Positions 1 to 10,013 of a stretch of DNA of 64,000 nucleotides are shown here, one piece after another (the stretch's first letter is position 1; every line of letters begins with the position of its first letter). Origin of the DNA: Luteibaculum oceani (GTDB lineage Bacteria; Bacteroidota; Bacteroidia; Flavobacteriales_D; Luteibaculaceae); contig NZ_VORB01000001.1 in NCBI RefSeq assembly GCF_007995015.1, positions 460,678-524,677 of the forward strand. The letters run 5' to 3'. Below the pieces are notes generated by a model. That model saw only the letters and a list, made by a program, of their open reading frames with translations, had not been told where the DNA came from and made no database searches. A program made the position numbers and the translations under genes.

Positions 1-2
1 TA

Positions 3-2225
3 TTGCTGGGGGCATCTTTTAGCAAACTTCCTACCATTTTAGAATTAGAAAACCCCAAGAGTAATTTGGCTACAGAGGTTTTTTCTAGCGATGGAAAAAC
101 GATTGGACAATATTATACCGAGAACCGGGTAAATGTTACCTACAAGCAGCTTTCTCCTCACTTAACTAATGCCTTAGTTGCCACAGAAGATGAACGTTAT
201 TTTAATCACGCCGGGATAGATTTTATTGCCCTAATGCGCGTTGCAAAGGGTGTTTTAACTGCAAACACAAGCCAAGGTGGAGGGTCTACCATATCGCAGC
301 AGTTGGCTAAAATGCTCTTTTCAGATGAGCCTCGAAGTAAACTAGAACGCGTTGGTCAAAAATTTAAAGAGTGGATAATTTCCGTTCGACTAGAGCGTCG
401 TTATACCAAGGAAGAAATCGTAAGCATGTACTTAAACCGACTGGATTTTGTAAACAATGCAGTAGGGGTTAAGTCGGCAGCCAATGTTTATTTTAGTACC
501 ACTACAGACTCGCTCCAGCTACACGAGGCAGCTATGTTGGTGGGAATGGCTAAAAATCCATCCTTATACGATCCTTTTAAAAGACCTGAGCTTACAAGAA
601 ATAGAAGAAATGTTGTTTTTCTGCAAATGAAGAAAAACAACCATATCAACCAAGAGGAGTTAGATTCTCTAAAGTTGTTACCCCTGCAGCTTAAACCTAC
701 CCGAGTTTCTCACGTAGCTGGTTTAGCTCCCTATTTTAGAGAGGTTCTTAGAAATGAGTTGAAGGATATTTTATACGCCAAGGATGAAAATACAGGGCAG
801 TATAAAATTGCCAATTCTGAGGGAGAGCCCTACAACATTTACCGCGATGGATTAAAGGTTTATACCACTATCGACTCCAGGCTGCAGGAGTATGCAGAAT
901 TTGCGGTTCACGAACATTTAAGTAAAGATCTGCAACCTCAATTTTTTAAAGATCTGGAAAAAAGATCGAGGTGGAATAAAAACCGAATTGCCTACGATTG
1001 GCGTGTAGACGATAGAGAGATTGAAAGGATGTTGTACAACAGTATCCGTAGATCTGATCGATTTAGAAATGAGTTAAATCGCTACATCCATTGCGATGGT
1101 TGTAACCGAACCGACGAAGAAATTGAAACCTTTAAAAAAGACAGTATCCCGGTAATTTTTGATAAGCCAGTAACCATGAGGATATTCTCTTATAAGGGAG
1201 AAATAGATACGGTAATGAGCCCCATGGACTCCATTAAGTACTACAAGGCTTACTTAAGAGCTGGATTGGTTTCCATAGACCCAAGTACAGGATTTGTTAA
1301 GGCATGGGTTGGAGGTATAGATTACAAACACTTTAAGTTCGACCATGTTAAACAGGGAAAAAACCAGGTTGGATCTACCTTTAAGCCCTTTGTTTATGCA
1401 ACCGGTATTCGCGAGGGATTAGATCCTTGCTTAAAAGTTCCCAATACCCTAACATGTTTCGATATGCCGGCTGGACAACCTAGGTATTGTCCTAAGAATT
1501 CCGACGGAAAGTATGGCGGAATGGTTACCCTTAAAGAAGCCCTAGCAAAGTCTATGAACAATATTACGGCTTGGGTAATGAAAAAGTATGGCCCCGAGGC
1601 GGTAGCCCAGTTGGCCCAAGACCTTGGAATAACAACCTTTTTAGACCCGGTTCCATCATTGTGTTTAGGGGTTGCCGATGTTAATTTAATGGAGATTACA
1701 GCTGCTAATGCCAGTTTTGTAAATAAAGGGGTACACCTTAAACCCATTTTTATTTCTAGGATAGAGGATAAAAACGGTAACCCGCTGTACGACGCAATCC
1801 CAAAAGCTACTGAAGCTTTGGATGAGCGGACATCCTATATTATGCTAGATATGCTTAAAGGGGTAATAGATTTCGGTACCGGCTCAAGGTTAAGAAGAGA
1901 CCTTCCCTACGGGAATATTCAATACCCCTTGGCAGGAAAAACGGGTACTACCCAAAGCAATTCCGATGGTTGGTTTATTGGCTTAACACCTGATTTGGTA
2001 ACAGGTGTTTGGGTTGGGGGAGAAGAGCGTAGTATACGCTTTGCATCTACCTATTATGGTCAGGGAGCCAATATGGCCCTTCCAATATTTGGTTATTATA
2101 TGAACCGGGTATATCGCGATTCTGAAATAAATATTTCTAAAGACGATTTCGATCCACCCACAATGGATTTAGGTATTTCTCTAGATTGTGGTGAGATGAA
2201 TTCTGAGCTAAACTTTGATGAGTAA
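3..2225 (+). CDS. Class A penicillin-binding protein (PBP1A-like), 5' truncated by window edge
   Basis: This is a bifunctional peptidoglycan synthase: a GT51 glycosyltransferase polymerises lipid II and a penicillin-binding transpeptidase cross-links the strands, in the inner membrane facing the periplasm. The GT51 motifs [12 protein letters not shown] and [11 protein letters not shown] lie within the first 110 visible residues. The transpeptidase domain shows the SxxK box (STFK in GSTFKPF), SxN (SMNN) and KTG ([13 protein letters not shown]) in the right order. The reading frame is open to the left edge; the cytoplasmic tail and membrane anchor normally preceding GT51 are missing, so the first in-window start-like codon (TTG at 3) is not the real start. 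The stop codon overlaps the next ATG by one base (TAATG), implying translational coupling with the CoA-transferase genes. Confidence 0.94.
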   Translation: MLGASFSKLPTILELENPKSNLATEVFSSDGKTIGQYYTENRVNVTYKQLSPHLTNALVATEDERYFNHAGIDFIALMRVAKGVLTANTSQGGGSTISQQLAKMLFSDEPRSKLERVGQKFKEWIISVRLERRYTKEEIVSMYLNRLDFVNNAVGVKSAANVYFSTTTDSLQLHEAAMLVGMAKNPSLYDPFKRPELTRNRRNVVFLQMKKNNHINQEELDSLKLLPLQLKPTRVSHVAGLAPYFREVLRNELKDILYAKDENTGQYKIANSEGEPYNIYRDGLKVYTTIDSRLQEYAEFAVHEHLSKDLQPQFFKDLEKRSRWNKNRIAYDWRVDDREIERMLYNSIRRSDRFRNELNRYIHCDGCNRTDEEIETFKKDSIPVIFDKPVTMRIFSYKGEIDTVMSPMDSIKYYKAYLRAGLVSIDPSTGFVKAWVGGIDYKHFKFDHVKQGKNQVGSTFKPFVYATGIREGLDPCLKVPNTLTCFDMPAGQPRYCPKNSDGKYGGMVTLKEALAKSMNNITAWVMKKYGPEAVAQLAQDLGITTFLDPVPSLCLGVADVNLMEITAANASFVNKGVHLKPIFISRIEDKNGNPLYDAIPKATEALDERTSYIMLDMLKGVIDFGTGSRLRRDLPYGNIQYPLAGKTGTTQSNSDGWFIGLTPDLVTGVWVGGEERSIRFASTYYGQGANMALPIFGYYMNRVYRDSEINISKDDFDPPTMDLGISLDCGEMNSELNFDE

Positions 2226-2923
2226 TGGCAATTAAAAAAACAGTTTCTGGTGCTGCTGAGGCACTAAAAGGAGTTAAAGATGGTATGACCCTTATGGTTG
2301 GTGGATTCGGCCTTTGTGGAATACCTGAAAACGCTATAGCAGAATTGGTTAGACTTGGCGTGTCGGGCCTAACCTGTATTTCTAACAATGCTGGAGTAGA
2401 TGATTTTGGATTGGGCTTGTTGCTTAAAAAGAAACAGATCAAAAAAATGATCTCCTCATACGTAGGTGAAAATGCCGAATTCGAGCGTCAAATGCTTTCA
2501 GGAGAGTTAGATGTGGAGCTCATTCCTCAAGGAACACTTGCAGAACGTTGTAGAGCAACTGGTGCTGGTATACCGGCATTTTTTACTCCAGCCGGATATG
2601 GTACCGAAGTATCAGAAGGTAAAGAGGTAAGAGAATTCGATGGTAAAATGTACGTAATGGAACGAGCATTTAAACCAGATTTTGCTCTTGTTAAGGCCTG
2701 GAAAGGCGATGAAGCTGGAAACTTGATTTTTAAAGCTACGGCAAGAAACTTTAACGAGGCCATGGCAATGGCAGGGAAAATAACTGTAGCCGAAGTGGAG
2801 GAGTTGGTTCCCATTGGAGCATTAGATCCCAACGAAATTCATACCCCTGGCATTTTTGTTCAAAGAATCTTCCAAGGAAAAGATTACGAGAAAAGAATTG
2901 AGAAAAGAACGGTAGCCAATTAG
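2225..2923 (+). CDS. scoA: 3-oxoacid CoA-transferase, subunit A
   Basis: This is subunit A of the succinyl-CoA:3-ketoacid (acetoacetate) CoA-transferase family, which moves CoA from succinyl-CoA to acetoacetate so that ketone bodies enter acetyl-CoA metabolism. At 232 residues it has the usual subunit length. The glycine-rich [10 protein letters not shown] motif near residues 26-35 and the later segment [10 protein letters not shown] are typical of the family. The start overlaps the upstream stop by one base, and subunit B follows after 33 bases. The 3' end runs into an 8-mer word repeat (2913-2948), which supplies the last codons and the TAG stop. Acetoacetate is also the product of the homogentisate pathway encoded by hppD and hmgA near 58-60 kb. 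Confidence 0.94.
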   Translation: MAIKKTVSGAAEALKGVKDGMTLMVGGFGLCGIPENAIAELVRLGVSGLTCISNNAGVDDFGLGLLLKKKQIKKMISSYVGENAEFERQMLSGELDVELIPQGTLAERCRATGAGIPAFFTPAGYGTEVSEGKEVREFDGKMYVMERAFKPDFALVKAWKGDEAGNLIFKATARNFNEAMAMAGKITVAEVEELVPIGALDPNEIHTPGIFVQRIFQGKDYEKRIEKRTVAN

Positions 2924-2948
2924 CTAATTAGCTAATTCGCCAATAAGC
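2913..2948 (+). repeat. Tandem 8-mer word repeat (AATTAGCT type)
   Basis: Units AATTAGCT, AATTAGCT and AATTCGCC followed by AATAAGC occupy the scoA-scoB gap and overlap the scoA stop codon. A shuffled array of the same words ends the window at 63971-64000, so this is probably a dispersed intergenic family. Confidence 0.6.
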
Positions 2949-2956
2949 TTAGAAAC

Positions 2957-3616
2957 ATGGCATTAGATAAAAACGGAATAGCGAAAAGAATCGCGCAGGA
3001 ACTAAAAGACGGTTATTACGTAAATCTCGGAATTGGTATACCCACTTTGGTAGCAAATTTTGTTGCCGATGATATTAATGTAGAGTTCCAAAGCGAGAAT
3101 GGAATCTTGGGCATGGGACCCTATCCTACAGAGGATAAAGTTGATGCCGATCTTATAAACGCAGGAAAAGAAACCATAACGGCTCGTCCTGGAGCGGTTT
3201 ATTTCGATAGTGCAACTTCCTTTGCGATGATTCGAGGACAACATGTGCAACTAACCGTGTTAGGAGCCATGGAGGTAAGCGAAAAGGGAGACATCGCCAA
3301 CTGGAAAATTCCGGGGAAAATGGTAAAGGGAATGGGAGGAGCTATGGACTTGGTGGCTTCTGCAGAAAATATTGTGGTAGCCATGATGCATACCAACAAG
3401 GCAGGCGAATCTAAACTGCTACCCGAATGTTCTTTGCCGCTAACTGGAGTGGGTTGTGTAAAGCGAGTGGTAACCAATTTGGCCGTATTGGATATAGATC
3501 CAAAACAGGGGTTCATTTTAAGAGAAACAGCACCTGGAGTAAGCATAGAGGACGTTAAAAATGCCACTGCAGGGAAATTGGTTATTCATTCTGATGTAAA
3601 GGAAATGCAGATATAA
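2957..3616 (+). CDS. scoB: 3-oxoacid CoA-transferase, subunit B
   Basis: This is the catalytic B subunit pairing with scoA to form acetoacetate:succinyl-CoA transferase in the cytoplasm. The motif SENGILGMGPYP contains the glutamate (residue 47) that forms the enzyme-CoA thioester in this family, preceded by the NLGIGIPT signature at residues 23-30. The length of 219 residues is standard. The ATG at 2957 follows directly after the repeat-containing spacer; no strong Shine-Dalgarno is present, as is usual in Bacteroidota. The next gene starts six bases after the stop, so the metabolic pair is embedded in a run with envelope-glycan genes, a linkage that need not be functional. Confidence 0.94.
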   Translation: MALDKNGIAKRIAQELKDGYYVNLGIGIPTLVANFVADDINVEFQSENGILGMGPYPTEDKVDADLINAGKETITARPGAVYFDSATSFAMIRGQHVQLTVLGAMEVSEKGDIANWKIPGKMVKGMGGAMDLVASAENIVVAMMHTNKAGESKLLPECSLPLTGVGCVKRVVTNLAVLDIDPKQGFILRETAPGVSIEDVKNATAGKLVIHSDVKEMQI

Positions 3617-3622
3617 CACAAC

Positions 3623-4345
3623 ATGACATTTAACAAGCTCTCCATTGTAATTCCGGCTTATAACGAAGCCAAAACCATTCACCTAATACTAGATAGAATA
3701 AAGGCTGTAGAGCTTTTGAATGGAATTAAGAAGGAATTGGTAATAGTTAATGATGCCTCTAAAGACAATACGGTTGAGGCGGTTGAAAATTATATTAAAG
3801 CCAATTCCGATATGGATATCCAATTTTATTCTCAACCTAAAAACATGGGTAAAGGTGCTGCTTTGCACCGTGGAATTAAGGAGGCAACCGGAGAGTTTCT
3901 AATTATTCAGGATGCAGATTTGGAGTATGACCCTAGAGAATACAATCATCTTCTGAAGCCAGTGGTGGAGGGAAATGCTGATGTGGTTTATGGATCTCGG
4001 TTTATGGGTGGGAATCCGCACCGAATTTTGTTCTTCTGGCACTCTATTGGCAATAAGTTCCTCACCTTCTTAAGCAACATGTTTACCAATCTCAATTTAA
4101 CGGATATGGAAACGTGTTATAAGCTGTTTAAGTCGGATATCATTAAAGGATTAGATCTTAAGGAAAACAGGTTTGGATTTGAACCTGAAGTAACCGCAAA
4201 AATTTCGCGCATCCCCAAACTGAGGATATACGAAGTGGGAATTTCTTACTACGGAAGAACCTACGAGGAGGGGAAGAAAATTGGAGCTAAAGATGGCTTC
4301 AGAGCAATATTTTGCATTCTGAAATACGGTTTGTTTAAGTTATGA
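3623..4345 (+). CDS. Family 2 glycosyltransferase (dolichyl-phosphate-mannose synthase-like)
   Basis: This is a GT-A-fold family 2 glycosyltransferase, probably transferring a sugar from a nucleotide donor to a polyprenyl phosphate on the inner face of the membrane. It begins with the hallmark [14 protein letters not shown] and carries the metal-binding DAD (residues 97-99 within [11 protein letters not shown]). The region around GSRFMGGNP and [10 protein letters not shown] matches the DPM1/DPG synthase subgroup. At 240 residues it has no C-terminal transmembrane helices. It is the first of three genes (GT2, glycosidase-like lipoprotein, GT39) with 4-bp or zero spacing. GT39 enzymes use polyprenyl-phosphate sugars as donors, so this protein could make the donor for the GT39 product at 5803-7377; that coupling is inferred. 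Confidence 0.88.
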   Translation: MTFNKLSIVIPAYNEAKTIHLILDRIKAVELLNGIKKELVIVNDASKDNTVEAVENYIKANSDMDIQFYSQPKNMGKGAALHRGIKEATGEFLIIQDADLEYDPREYNHLLKPVVEGNADVVYGSRFMGGNPHRILFFWHSIGNKFLTFLSNMFTNLNLTDMETCYKLFKSDIIKGLDLKENRFGFEPEVTAKISRIPKLRIYEVGISYYGRTYEEGKKIGAKDGFRAIFCILKYGLFKL

Positions 4346-5802
4346 GGCTTCTTAATTATTTACCTATTGTTGGTTTAATATTCTTATGGAGTTGTAACGG
4401 TGATCAAGTTCAAACGGTAAATAAGAAAGAGAGTTATATATCATTAAAAGAAGGGGAATTCGTCGATGACGGTCAGGGTTTTTTCCCCTTGATCCTCAAT
4501 TATCAAGTAACGATTCAAGCTAATGATACCAGCATTTGGGGTGCTCCAAGTATGGATTATTATGAATCAAATTATCCGCACAATAACAAGGATAAAAGCT
4601 TAGAGTTATTCCGTGAAGACATGCGGGTAATTAAATCCATGGGATTCAATACTGTGAGGTTGGTAAAAATTACCGAAGAGCACTGGAATAAGTTGGCCCA
4701 AGCACCGGCTGTTACTACTTGGTATAAAGGTAAATATTGGAGAGCACACAACTTTATAGAGGCTGCTGATTACCCCGATTACATTAAATCGGTGGAGGAA
4801 CTATTAACCATTGCGGCAGAGGAAGGCTTAAAGGTTATTCTTCTATTCAGAATGGATGGAGAAAATGAACAGCTTAATAATCATGTAGCTCGCAGCGTAG
4901 AATATTTAAAAGAGGATACCAATATTCTCGCCCTTGACTTATTTAACGAACCCCTTTATTTTGACTCACTTGACAGGGCAAAAGAGGATGTTTATAAAAT
5001 TTCCAAGGGTTGGTATGAATTGGTGAAATCGAAATCGCCTAACCATCTAATTACAATCGGTTTGGCTGGAATTAGAGAGGCTTTTGAGTGGGATCCCAAT
5101 TTAGTTTCTGCGGACTTTATCTCCTTTCATCCTTACCAAAAGTTCCAAAAAGGAAGGGTAGAAAATGAAATTTATTGGTACGGAAAAACGCTAAATAAAC
5201 CATGGATTATTGGTGAGACGTCAACTGCTTCAGATGGGAAACTGGTTCCCTATTCAGAGCAAATTGCTTTTGCCAATAAGGTATTGAGGCAAACCGTTGG
5301 ATGCGGTGGGGCTGGTTTTTCATGGTGGCAATACAAAGACGTAAGTTGGAATGAATACCATTCCGATTTTATGGGATTGGTTTCAAGGACGGACTCCAAT
5401 GGAAATGGGGTTGTAAAACCAACTGCAGATGTTTTTCGGACCTTTGATCCCAACATCTACAAGGACAGCTGCATCCTCTACCCTAATTATTACAACTTAA
5501 CTTACGAAAGTGCTTGTACGCTAACCGGTAAGTTAATAGATCAAAACGGAAAGCCGATCGAACATGGTGTAGTTATGGCTTGGAGTGAATGGTGGGATAA
5601 ATTAAGGCACAGCCAAACAAAAAGCGATGGGTCTTTTGCCATAAGCGCAGATTTTAATTTGCACCATTGGATCATTACTGCACCAGGATTCGAATACAAA
5701 CGGGGAGGAGTTGATTATTCTAAAATAGACACCATAAACAATAATCTAACCTATGATTTGGGTGAAATTGCCATTGAACACCTAGGCTTATCAGAGAATT
5801 AA
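4342..5802 (+). CDS. Lipoprotein with clan GH-A (GH5-like) glycosidase fold and C-terminal CarboxypepD_reg-like domain
   Basis: The N-terminus is a lipoprotein signal with lipobox LWSC (cysteine at residue 18), so the mature protein should be lipid-anchored. Residues about 45-380 look like a (beta/alpha)8 glycoside hydrolase of clan [10 protein letters not shown] carries the probable acid/base Glu203 and [10 protein letters not shown] the probable nucleophile Glu292. Residues about 392-480 form an Ig-like carboxypeptidase-regulatory domain ([18 protein letters not shown]). The start overlaps the preceding stop as ATGA and the GT39 gene follows with no gap, so the enzyme is co-translated with two glycosyltransferases. 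It may trim or remodel the glycan they build, or act as a transglycosidase. The substrate cannot be read from the sequence. Confidence 0.75.
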   Translation: MRLLNYLPIVGLIFLWSCNGDQVQTVNKKESYISLKEGEFVDDGQGFFPLILNYQVTIQANDTSIWGAPSMDYYESNYPHNNKDKSLELFREDMRVIKSMGFNTVRLVKITEEHWNKLAQAPAVTTWYKGKYWRAHNFIEAADYPDYIKSVEELLTIAAEEGLKVILLFRMDGENEQLNNHVARSVEYLKEDTNILALDLFNEPLYFDSLDRAKEDVYKISKGWYELVKSKSPNHLITIGLAGIREAFEWDPNLVSADFISFHPYQKFQKGRVENEIYWYGKTLNKPWIIGETSTASDGKLVPYSEQIAFANKVLRQTVGCGGAGFSWWQYKDVSWNEYHSDFMGLVSRTDSNGNGVVKPTADVFRTFDPNIYKDSCILYPNYYNLTYESACTLTGKLIDQNGKPIEHGVVMAWSEWWDKLRHSQTKSDGSFAISADFNLHHWIITAPGFEYKRGGVDYSKIDTINNNLTYDLGEIAIEHLGLSEN

Positions 5803-7377
5803 ATGGATTGGCATTTTTATTTATACGGTGGAGCAACTTCCATAGTACTAGCGGTTTTAAGCTTTTTTTTTCTGAAAAGAACTGGGCTAGCAATTTTCTT
5901 GCTCTTGGCAGGCTCCTTACTCATTAGATTATTTGCTATTTCCCTCGATTTCCACTTGCACTTATGGGATGAGCAGTTTCATGCTATGGTGGCAAAGAAT
6001 TTATTAGATAACCCTCTAAAACCATTCCTTTACAAGCATAATTTTGTGCCAAGAGAACTTGCTTTCTGGGACTTAGGACATATTTGGTTGCATAAGCAAC
6101 CACTTTTTATGTGGCAAATGGCGGTCAGCATGAAATATTTTGGGGTGAATGCTTTTGCAATTAGACTCCCAAGTGCAATTCTTGGAACTATTGGCGTGTT
6201 TTTTATTTATCGTACAGGTCGCTTATGGCTTGGAAAAAACATAGGCTTTTTAAGCGGTCTTTTGCTTGCTACCAGCTTCTTTACAGTGGAAATGATGACG
6301 GGTATAATCCATACTGATCACAACGATTCCATTTTTCAATTTTACATTTTAGCGAGTATTTGGGCGTGGAGTGAATTAGAACATAGTCAAAATAAAAAGC
6401 GTGGATTTTGGATTGTTCTGGTGGGGATTTTAGCTGGGTGTGCAGTTTTAAATAAGTGGCTAACAGGGCTCTTGGTATACTTGGGATGGGGGCTAACCAT
6501 CCTTTTCAATCGGGAAAAAAGGGTTCAACCGAAATATTATCTAGAGCTTGCTATCTCCGTAGTTATTTGTCTAATTACATTTCTTCCCTGGCAGCTTTAT
6601 ATATGGAGTGAATTCCCAAAGGTTGCAAGGTTTGAATTTGAATACAATTCGCGTCACTTATTTGAAAATATTGAGGGCCATGGCGGAGATGTTTGGTACC
6701 ATTTTAATGCAGCCAAAAAAATCTATGGCATTCACCCTTTGATCCTTTTTCCACTAATTATGGGGTTCTGGTTTTTTAAGGAAGTGCCGCGAACGTTTAA
6801 AATTGCCACCATTTCTTATTTCGTTTCCATTTATCTCTTGTTTACGGTGGCCAAAACAAAGATGATAGCCTTTACTTTTTCCATTAGTACTATAACCTAT
6901 ATATTCCTTGCATTCTGGATATTTCACCTCTTCCGACGTTTAAAATCGAGGTTAAAATTATTTGACTCAGGAAAATATTTGCTTGCTGGAAAGTGGCTTT
7001 TCGTTATGCTTATATTGTCTTTGGCACATTTCAACCTAAAAGCTCCCCAGATCATTGAAAACCATACTTCTGAAAAAGCAGAAGGGGGAACGTTCCAAAA
7101 TTTAAGAGAATATAATGCCAGGTATTTTCAAAGGATTTCTGAAATAAATAAAAAGGAGACCTACGTTTTATTTAACACAAGTAAATACGACGAAATCCCA
7201 GCAATGTTTTTTGGGAATTTTGCCTCTGCATATAATTTCAAACCAAGCAAAGAACTGGTTCAGAAAGTTAAAAGTGCAGGGTTTAATGTGGCCATTTTAG
7301 ATAGTGGAGACCTTCCATTTTGGATCCAATCGGACTCCGAGATTCTTAAAATTTCTGGTTATCGCTGGATTCCGTAA
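5803..7377 (+). CDS. GT39-family membrane glycosyltransferase (ArnT/PMT-like)
   Basis: This is an integral membrane GT-C glycosyltransferase of 524 residues with about ten predicted helices. It resembles the ArnT/PMT_2 family, which transfers a sugar from a polyprenyl-phosphate donor to a lipid or protein acceptor on the periplasmic side. After two helices comes the periplasmic-loop acidic pair Asp56-Glu57 (LWDEQFHAM), typical of the catalytic site in this fold, then HKQPLFMWQM and the RLPSAILG segment. The C-terminal ~100 residues are soluble. It starts directly after the upstream stop and ends the rightward run; the ABC gene converges on it 33 bases away, and no clear terminator is visible between them. 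Confidence 0.83.
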   Translation: MDWHFYLYGGATSIVLAVLSFFFLKRTGLAIFLLLAGSLLIRLFAISLDFHLHLWDEQFHAMVAKNLLDNPLKPFLYKHNFVPRELAFWDLGHIWLHKQPLFMWQMAVSMKYFGVNAFAIRLPSAILGTIGVFFIYRTGRLWLGKNIGFLSGLLLATSFFTVEMMTGIIHTDHNDSIFQFYILASIWAWSELEHSQNKKRGFWIVLVGILAGCAVLNKWLTGLLVYLGWGLTILFNREKRVQPKYYLELAISVVICLITFLPWQLYIWSEFPKVARFEFEYNSRHLFENIEGHGGDVWYHFNAAKKIYGIHPLILFPLIMGFWFFKEVPRTFKIATISYFVSIYLLFTVAKTKMIAFTFSISTITYIFLAFWIFHLFRRLKSRLKLFDSGKYLLAGKWLFVMLILSLAHFNLKAPQIIENHTSEKAEGGTFQNLREYNARYFQRISEINKKETYVLFNTSKYDEIPAMFFGNFASAYNFKPSKELVQKVKSAGFNVAILDSGDLPFWIQSDSEILKISGYRWIP

Positions 7378-7410
7378 CGGTGTATAACCTTTAAATGTGA
7401 GCCAATACAT

Positions 7411-8889
7411 CTATAGGCGAATCACCCGATCACAAAAATATTCTACAACTTCCGTATCGTGGCTTATAAATATTATGGATAGATTTCTAGATACCTGTAT
7501 GCGTTTAAGTAGGTTTAAAATCTTTGCTTGCACAGATAGGTCCAAAGCCGATACGGATTCATCGCAAATGAGAATTTTTGGATCCACCATTAATGCTCTT
7601 GCAATAACAATTCGCTGCCTTTGCCCCCCACTAAATTGATGTGGATATTTATCCAAAGCCGCTTCATCTAATCCAACTTGAGTTATTAGCTCCTTTGCTT
7701 TTTCCTTCCCGCTCTTTCCATCCGAGGCATTAATTAGCTGAGCCCCAATTTTCTTGCTGGGGTTTAATGCGCTGTAGGGATCCTGAAATACGTATTGAAT
7801 CTCTTCCCTTAGCGGTTTCCAATTTTTAATGGGTAGCTGATGAGGCGTGTTGTTAAAAACAATTTCTCCTTCTGCATTAACCCAACCCACCAACGATTTT
7901 GCAATGGAACTCTTACCAGAACCCGATGATCCACTCAACCCTAAAACTTCACCTTCATTTAATTTAAAACTAATAGGTTGCTTAAGAGGAAATGCTTTTT
8001 TCGCACCGTAAAAAGGGGCCATTTCTTTTAGTTCTAAAACAGGTAATTCGCCTCTAGTAATTGGGATCTTTTCTTCTGCCGCCTTTCCGTAATCGTCAAT
8101 TTCAATAAGGTAGTAGCCCTTTTTATCCGGCTCGGGTTTACATGCTAAAAGGGCTTGGGTATAATGGTGTTCGGGGTTGTCTAACACTTTTTCTTTAGGC
8201 CCCACCTCAACAATTTCTCCCTTCTGCATCACCATAATGGTATCAGCCAGGTCCGCAACCAGTTTAATATCGTGACTGATAAAAATTAGAGCGGCATTTA
8301 TTTCCTTTTGCACCGTCTGTATCAAGGTGCATATTTGTCGGCTGCTCTCGCTGTCCAATGCAGTATTTGGTTCGTCGGCAATAATGAGTTGAGGTTTGTT
8401 TATTACCGCCATGGCTATCATTACCCTTTGCTGTTGCCCACCCGATAACTGAAAGGGGTACTTGTAGGCCAACGCACTATCCAATCCAACTTGATCTAGA
8501 GTTTCGGAAATTTTAGTAAGCTTAGATTGCTTATCTAATGGTTGGTGTATAGCCTCAAGCAGTTGGTTGATACAGCGCTTTCCAGGATGTAACGACGACA
8601 TAGGGTCTTGAAATATCACTCCTATATCTCTACCTAAAAATCGGCGAAGCTCATTTTGCCATTTTGGCCTAGTAAAGGAAACCTTATGGCCATAAAAATT
8701 TAAAGCTCCTTCAAATCTTAAATCTGGATTATAAATCAATCCAAAGGAGCCTAAAATACTCAGGCTTTTTCCGCTTCCAGATTCACCCACTATACCAATG
8801 GCTTCGCCCGGTTTAATCGTTAGGTTAAATTTAGAAACCAAAGAGTTTTTATCTCCCTTAAATACTGAATAATTTGTTATTGAAATCAA
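7411..8889 (-). CDS. Double-ATPase ABC transporter protein (Opp/Dpp or YejF type)
   Basis: Two complete ABC ATPase domains are fused in 492 residues. Domain 1 has Walker A GESGSGKS (residues 35-42), signature LSGGQQQR and a Walker B ending IADEP. Domain 2 has GSSGSGKS, FSGGQRQR and ICDESVSALD. The HHYTQALLACKPEP linker between them is typical of oligopeptide/dipeptide importer ATPases (DppD-DppF fused, as in YejF). The protein would energise uptake of peptides or similar solutes at the inner membrane, but no permease or binding protein is encoded nearby, so it is an orphan ATPase here. It is the last gene of a four-gene leftward operon, two bases after the exonuclease gene. Confidence 0.9.
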   Translation of the reverse strand: MISITNYSVFKGDKNSLVSKFNLTIKPGEAIGIVGESGSGKSLSILGSFGLIYNPDLRFEGALNFYGHKVSFTRPKWQNELRRFLGRDIGVIFQDPMSSLHPGKRCINQLLEAIHQPLDKQSKLTKISETLDQVGLDSALAYKYPFQLSGGQQQRVMIAMAVINKPQLIIADEPNTALDSESSRQICTLIQTVQKEINAALIFISHDIKLVADLADTIMVMQKGEIVEVGPKEKVLDNPEHHYTQALLACKPEPDKKGYYLIEIDDYGKAAEEKIPITRGELPVLELKEMAPFYGAKKAFPLKQPISFKLNEGEVLGLSGSSGSGKSSIAKSLVGWVNAEGEIVFNNTPHQLPIKNWKPLREEIQYVFQDPYSALNPSKKIGAQLINASDGKSGKEKAKELITQVGLDEAALDKYPHQFSGGQRQRIVIARALMVDPKILICDESVSALDLSVQAKILNLLKRIQVSRNLSIIFISHDTEVVEYFCDRVIRL

Positions 8890-8891
8890 TC

Positions 8892-9608
8892 TTAGAATTC
8901 ACTTTGAATTTCATTAATCTCCAAACCATTGTTACCAAACTTCAAATAGATTTTGGCCAATGTGGTAACATCCTTTTCGCAGTATCTGACAATTCGCTCT
9001 AAGTTTTTTTCCTCGTAGTACACTTTCTTTACATCGGCACCACTGATATCATCTTTTGGTGAGGGGATGTTAAAGACATAGGAAAGGAGGTTAAGTGAGG
9101 TGTAGGCCTTTCTATCGCCGAATTTCCATAATTCCATGGTGTCAATATGGGGAACCTCCCAAGGTTTTTTTCCCGCTAAATCCAAGCACTCTGGTAGTGC
9201 CAGTTGATGTATAGTAATGCGACGAGCTAGAAAAGGAAAATCAAACTCTATTCCATTGTGCGCACAAAGTAATTTTAATTCCGTTCTCCCTACCGAATTT
9301 AAAACGGGTATTAGTTCCTGGAGTACGGTCTTTTCATCGTCTCCGTAGAAACTTTTTAATTTAAGCGCTAATCCATTCCCATTGCTTGATAAATAAGCAA
9401 CGGTAGCGCAAATAACTTTTGAAAACTCTGCCATCACACCAGCTCGCTCTGCATAAACCGCCGAGGGATCTTGATCGTCTTGCAACCAATATCTATTTTT
9501 TAGTTGCCATAATTCCTGTCCACGAGGATCTAGATCCTCAAATTTTTCATGTAACGGAACAGTTTCTAAATCAATAAATAAAAGGCTTGTGGCAGATGGA
9601 ATTCGCAT
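8892..9608 (-). CDS. Predicted DEDDy 3'-5' exonuclease (PolB exonuclease-like)
   Basis: This 238-residue protein belongs to the predicted 3'-5' exonucleases related to the proofreading domain of DNA polymerase B. The DEDD acidic residues are visible in order: FIDLETVP (Asp and Glu), CAHNGIEFDFPFL (Asp), and YCEKD near residue 212, whose YxxxD spacing marks the DEDDy class. The expected role is metal-dependent trimming of DNA or RNA 3' ends; the physiological substrate is unknown. It starts three bases after the upstream small gene and ends two bases before the ABC ATPase gene, so it is co-transcribed with both, although no functional link is evident. Confidence 0.85.
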   Translation of the reverse strand: MRIPSATSLLFIDLETVPLHEKFEDLDPRGQELWQLKNRYWLQDDQDPSAVYAERAGVMAEFSKVICATVAYLSSNGNGLALKLKSFYGDDEKTVLQELIPVLNSVGRTELKLLCAHNGIEFDFPFLARRITIHQLALPECLDLAGKKPWEVPHIDTMELWKFGDRKAYTSLNLLSYVFNIPSPKDDISGADVKKVYYEEKNLERIVRYCEKDVTTLAKIYLKFGNNGLEINEIQSEF

Positions 9609-9611
9609 GAT

Positions 9612-10013
9612 TTACAAGATTAAAACTCCTTTTTGTTCAATAATAGGTAGTTTCACCAAGTTATCCTCCGATATACTCTCGGCGACAAAGACAAATTTCT
9701 TATCGTACAATTTTCCTTTTCGATAATAGCTAACCCAAAACTCATTGGTTAAAGAGGTTAACTCCATAATCAAACCTTCAAAAGGCTGCGCACTGTACGG
9801 TGGCATAGCAGGGAAATGGTGACGCATGGTTGCAGTTTCTTTTTCCTTGCCATCGATAGAGCCAAATCCTTTGCTACTTATTAAAATGGTTTCAATAAGG
9901 TCATCGCTATTATTTATCAAAAAGGCCTGCCAGAACTTGGTGCCCTCCTTTTCCTCCAAACTAATTCCAATTCCAACTTCCTTAACCTTAGGAAACTCGA
10001 TGTCCTTTTTCAT
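9612..10013 (-). CDS. Conserved Bacteroidota protein of unknown function (133 aa)
   Basis: This is a short soluble protein without signal peptide or membrane segment. From memory it resembles a flavobacterial family of about 130 residues often labelled, apparently wrongly, as phenylalanyl-tRNA synthetase alpha subunit; nothing in it looks like a synthetase. Visible features are an N-terminal KDIEFPKVKEVGI strand, the segment KEKETATMRHHFP and the ending LPIIEQKGVLIL, suggesting an all-beta fold. Its first 26 bases overlap the 3' end of the serine hydrolase gene, and the exonuclease gene follows after three bases, so expression is clearly coupled. No function is proposed. Confidence 0.72.
   Translation of the reverse strand: MKKDIEFPKVKEVGIGISLEEKEGTKFWQAFLINNSDDLIETILISSKGFGSIDGKEKETATMRHHFPAMPPYSAQPFEGLIMELTSLTNEFWVSYYRKGKLYDKKFVFVAESISEDNLVKLPIIEQKGVLIL

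Noticed and set aside
2913..2948. CRISPR-like array
   Set aside because: The units are 8 bases with no spacers and no cas genes nearby; the same holds for 63778-64000.
7397..7639. Rightward 80-codon ORF overlapping the end of the ABC ATPase gene
   Set aside because: It lies antisense to conserved Walker B and H-loop codons of the second ATPase domain; no independent support.
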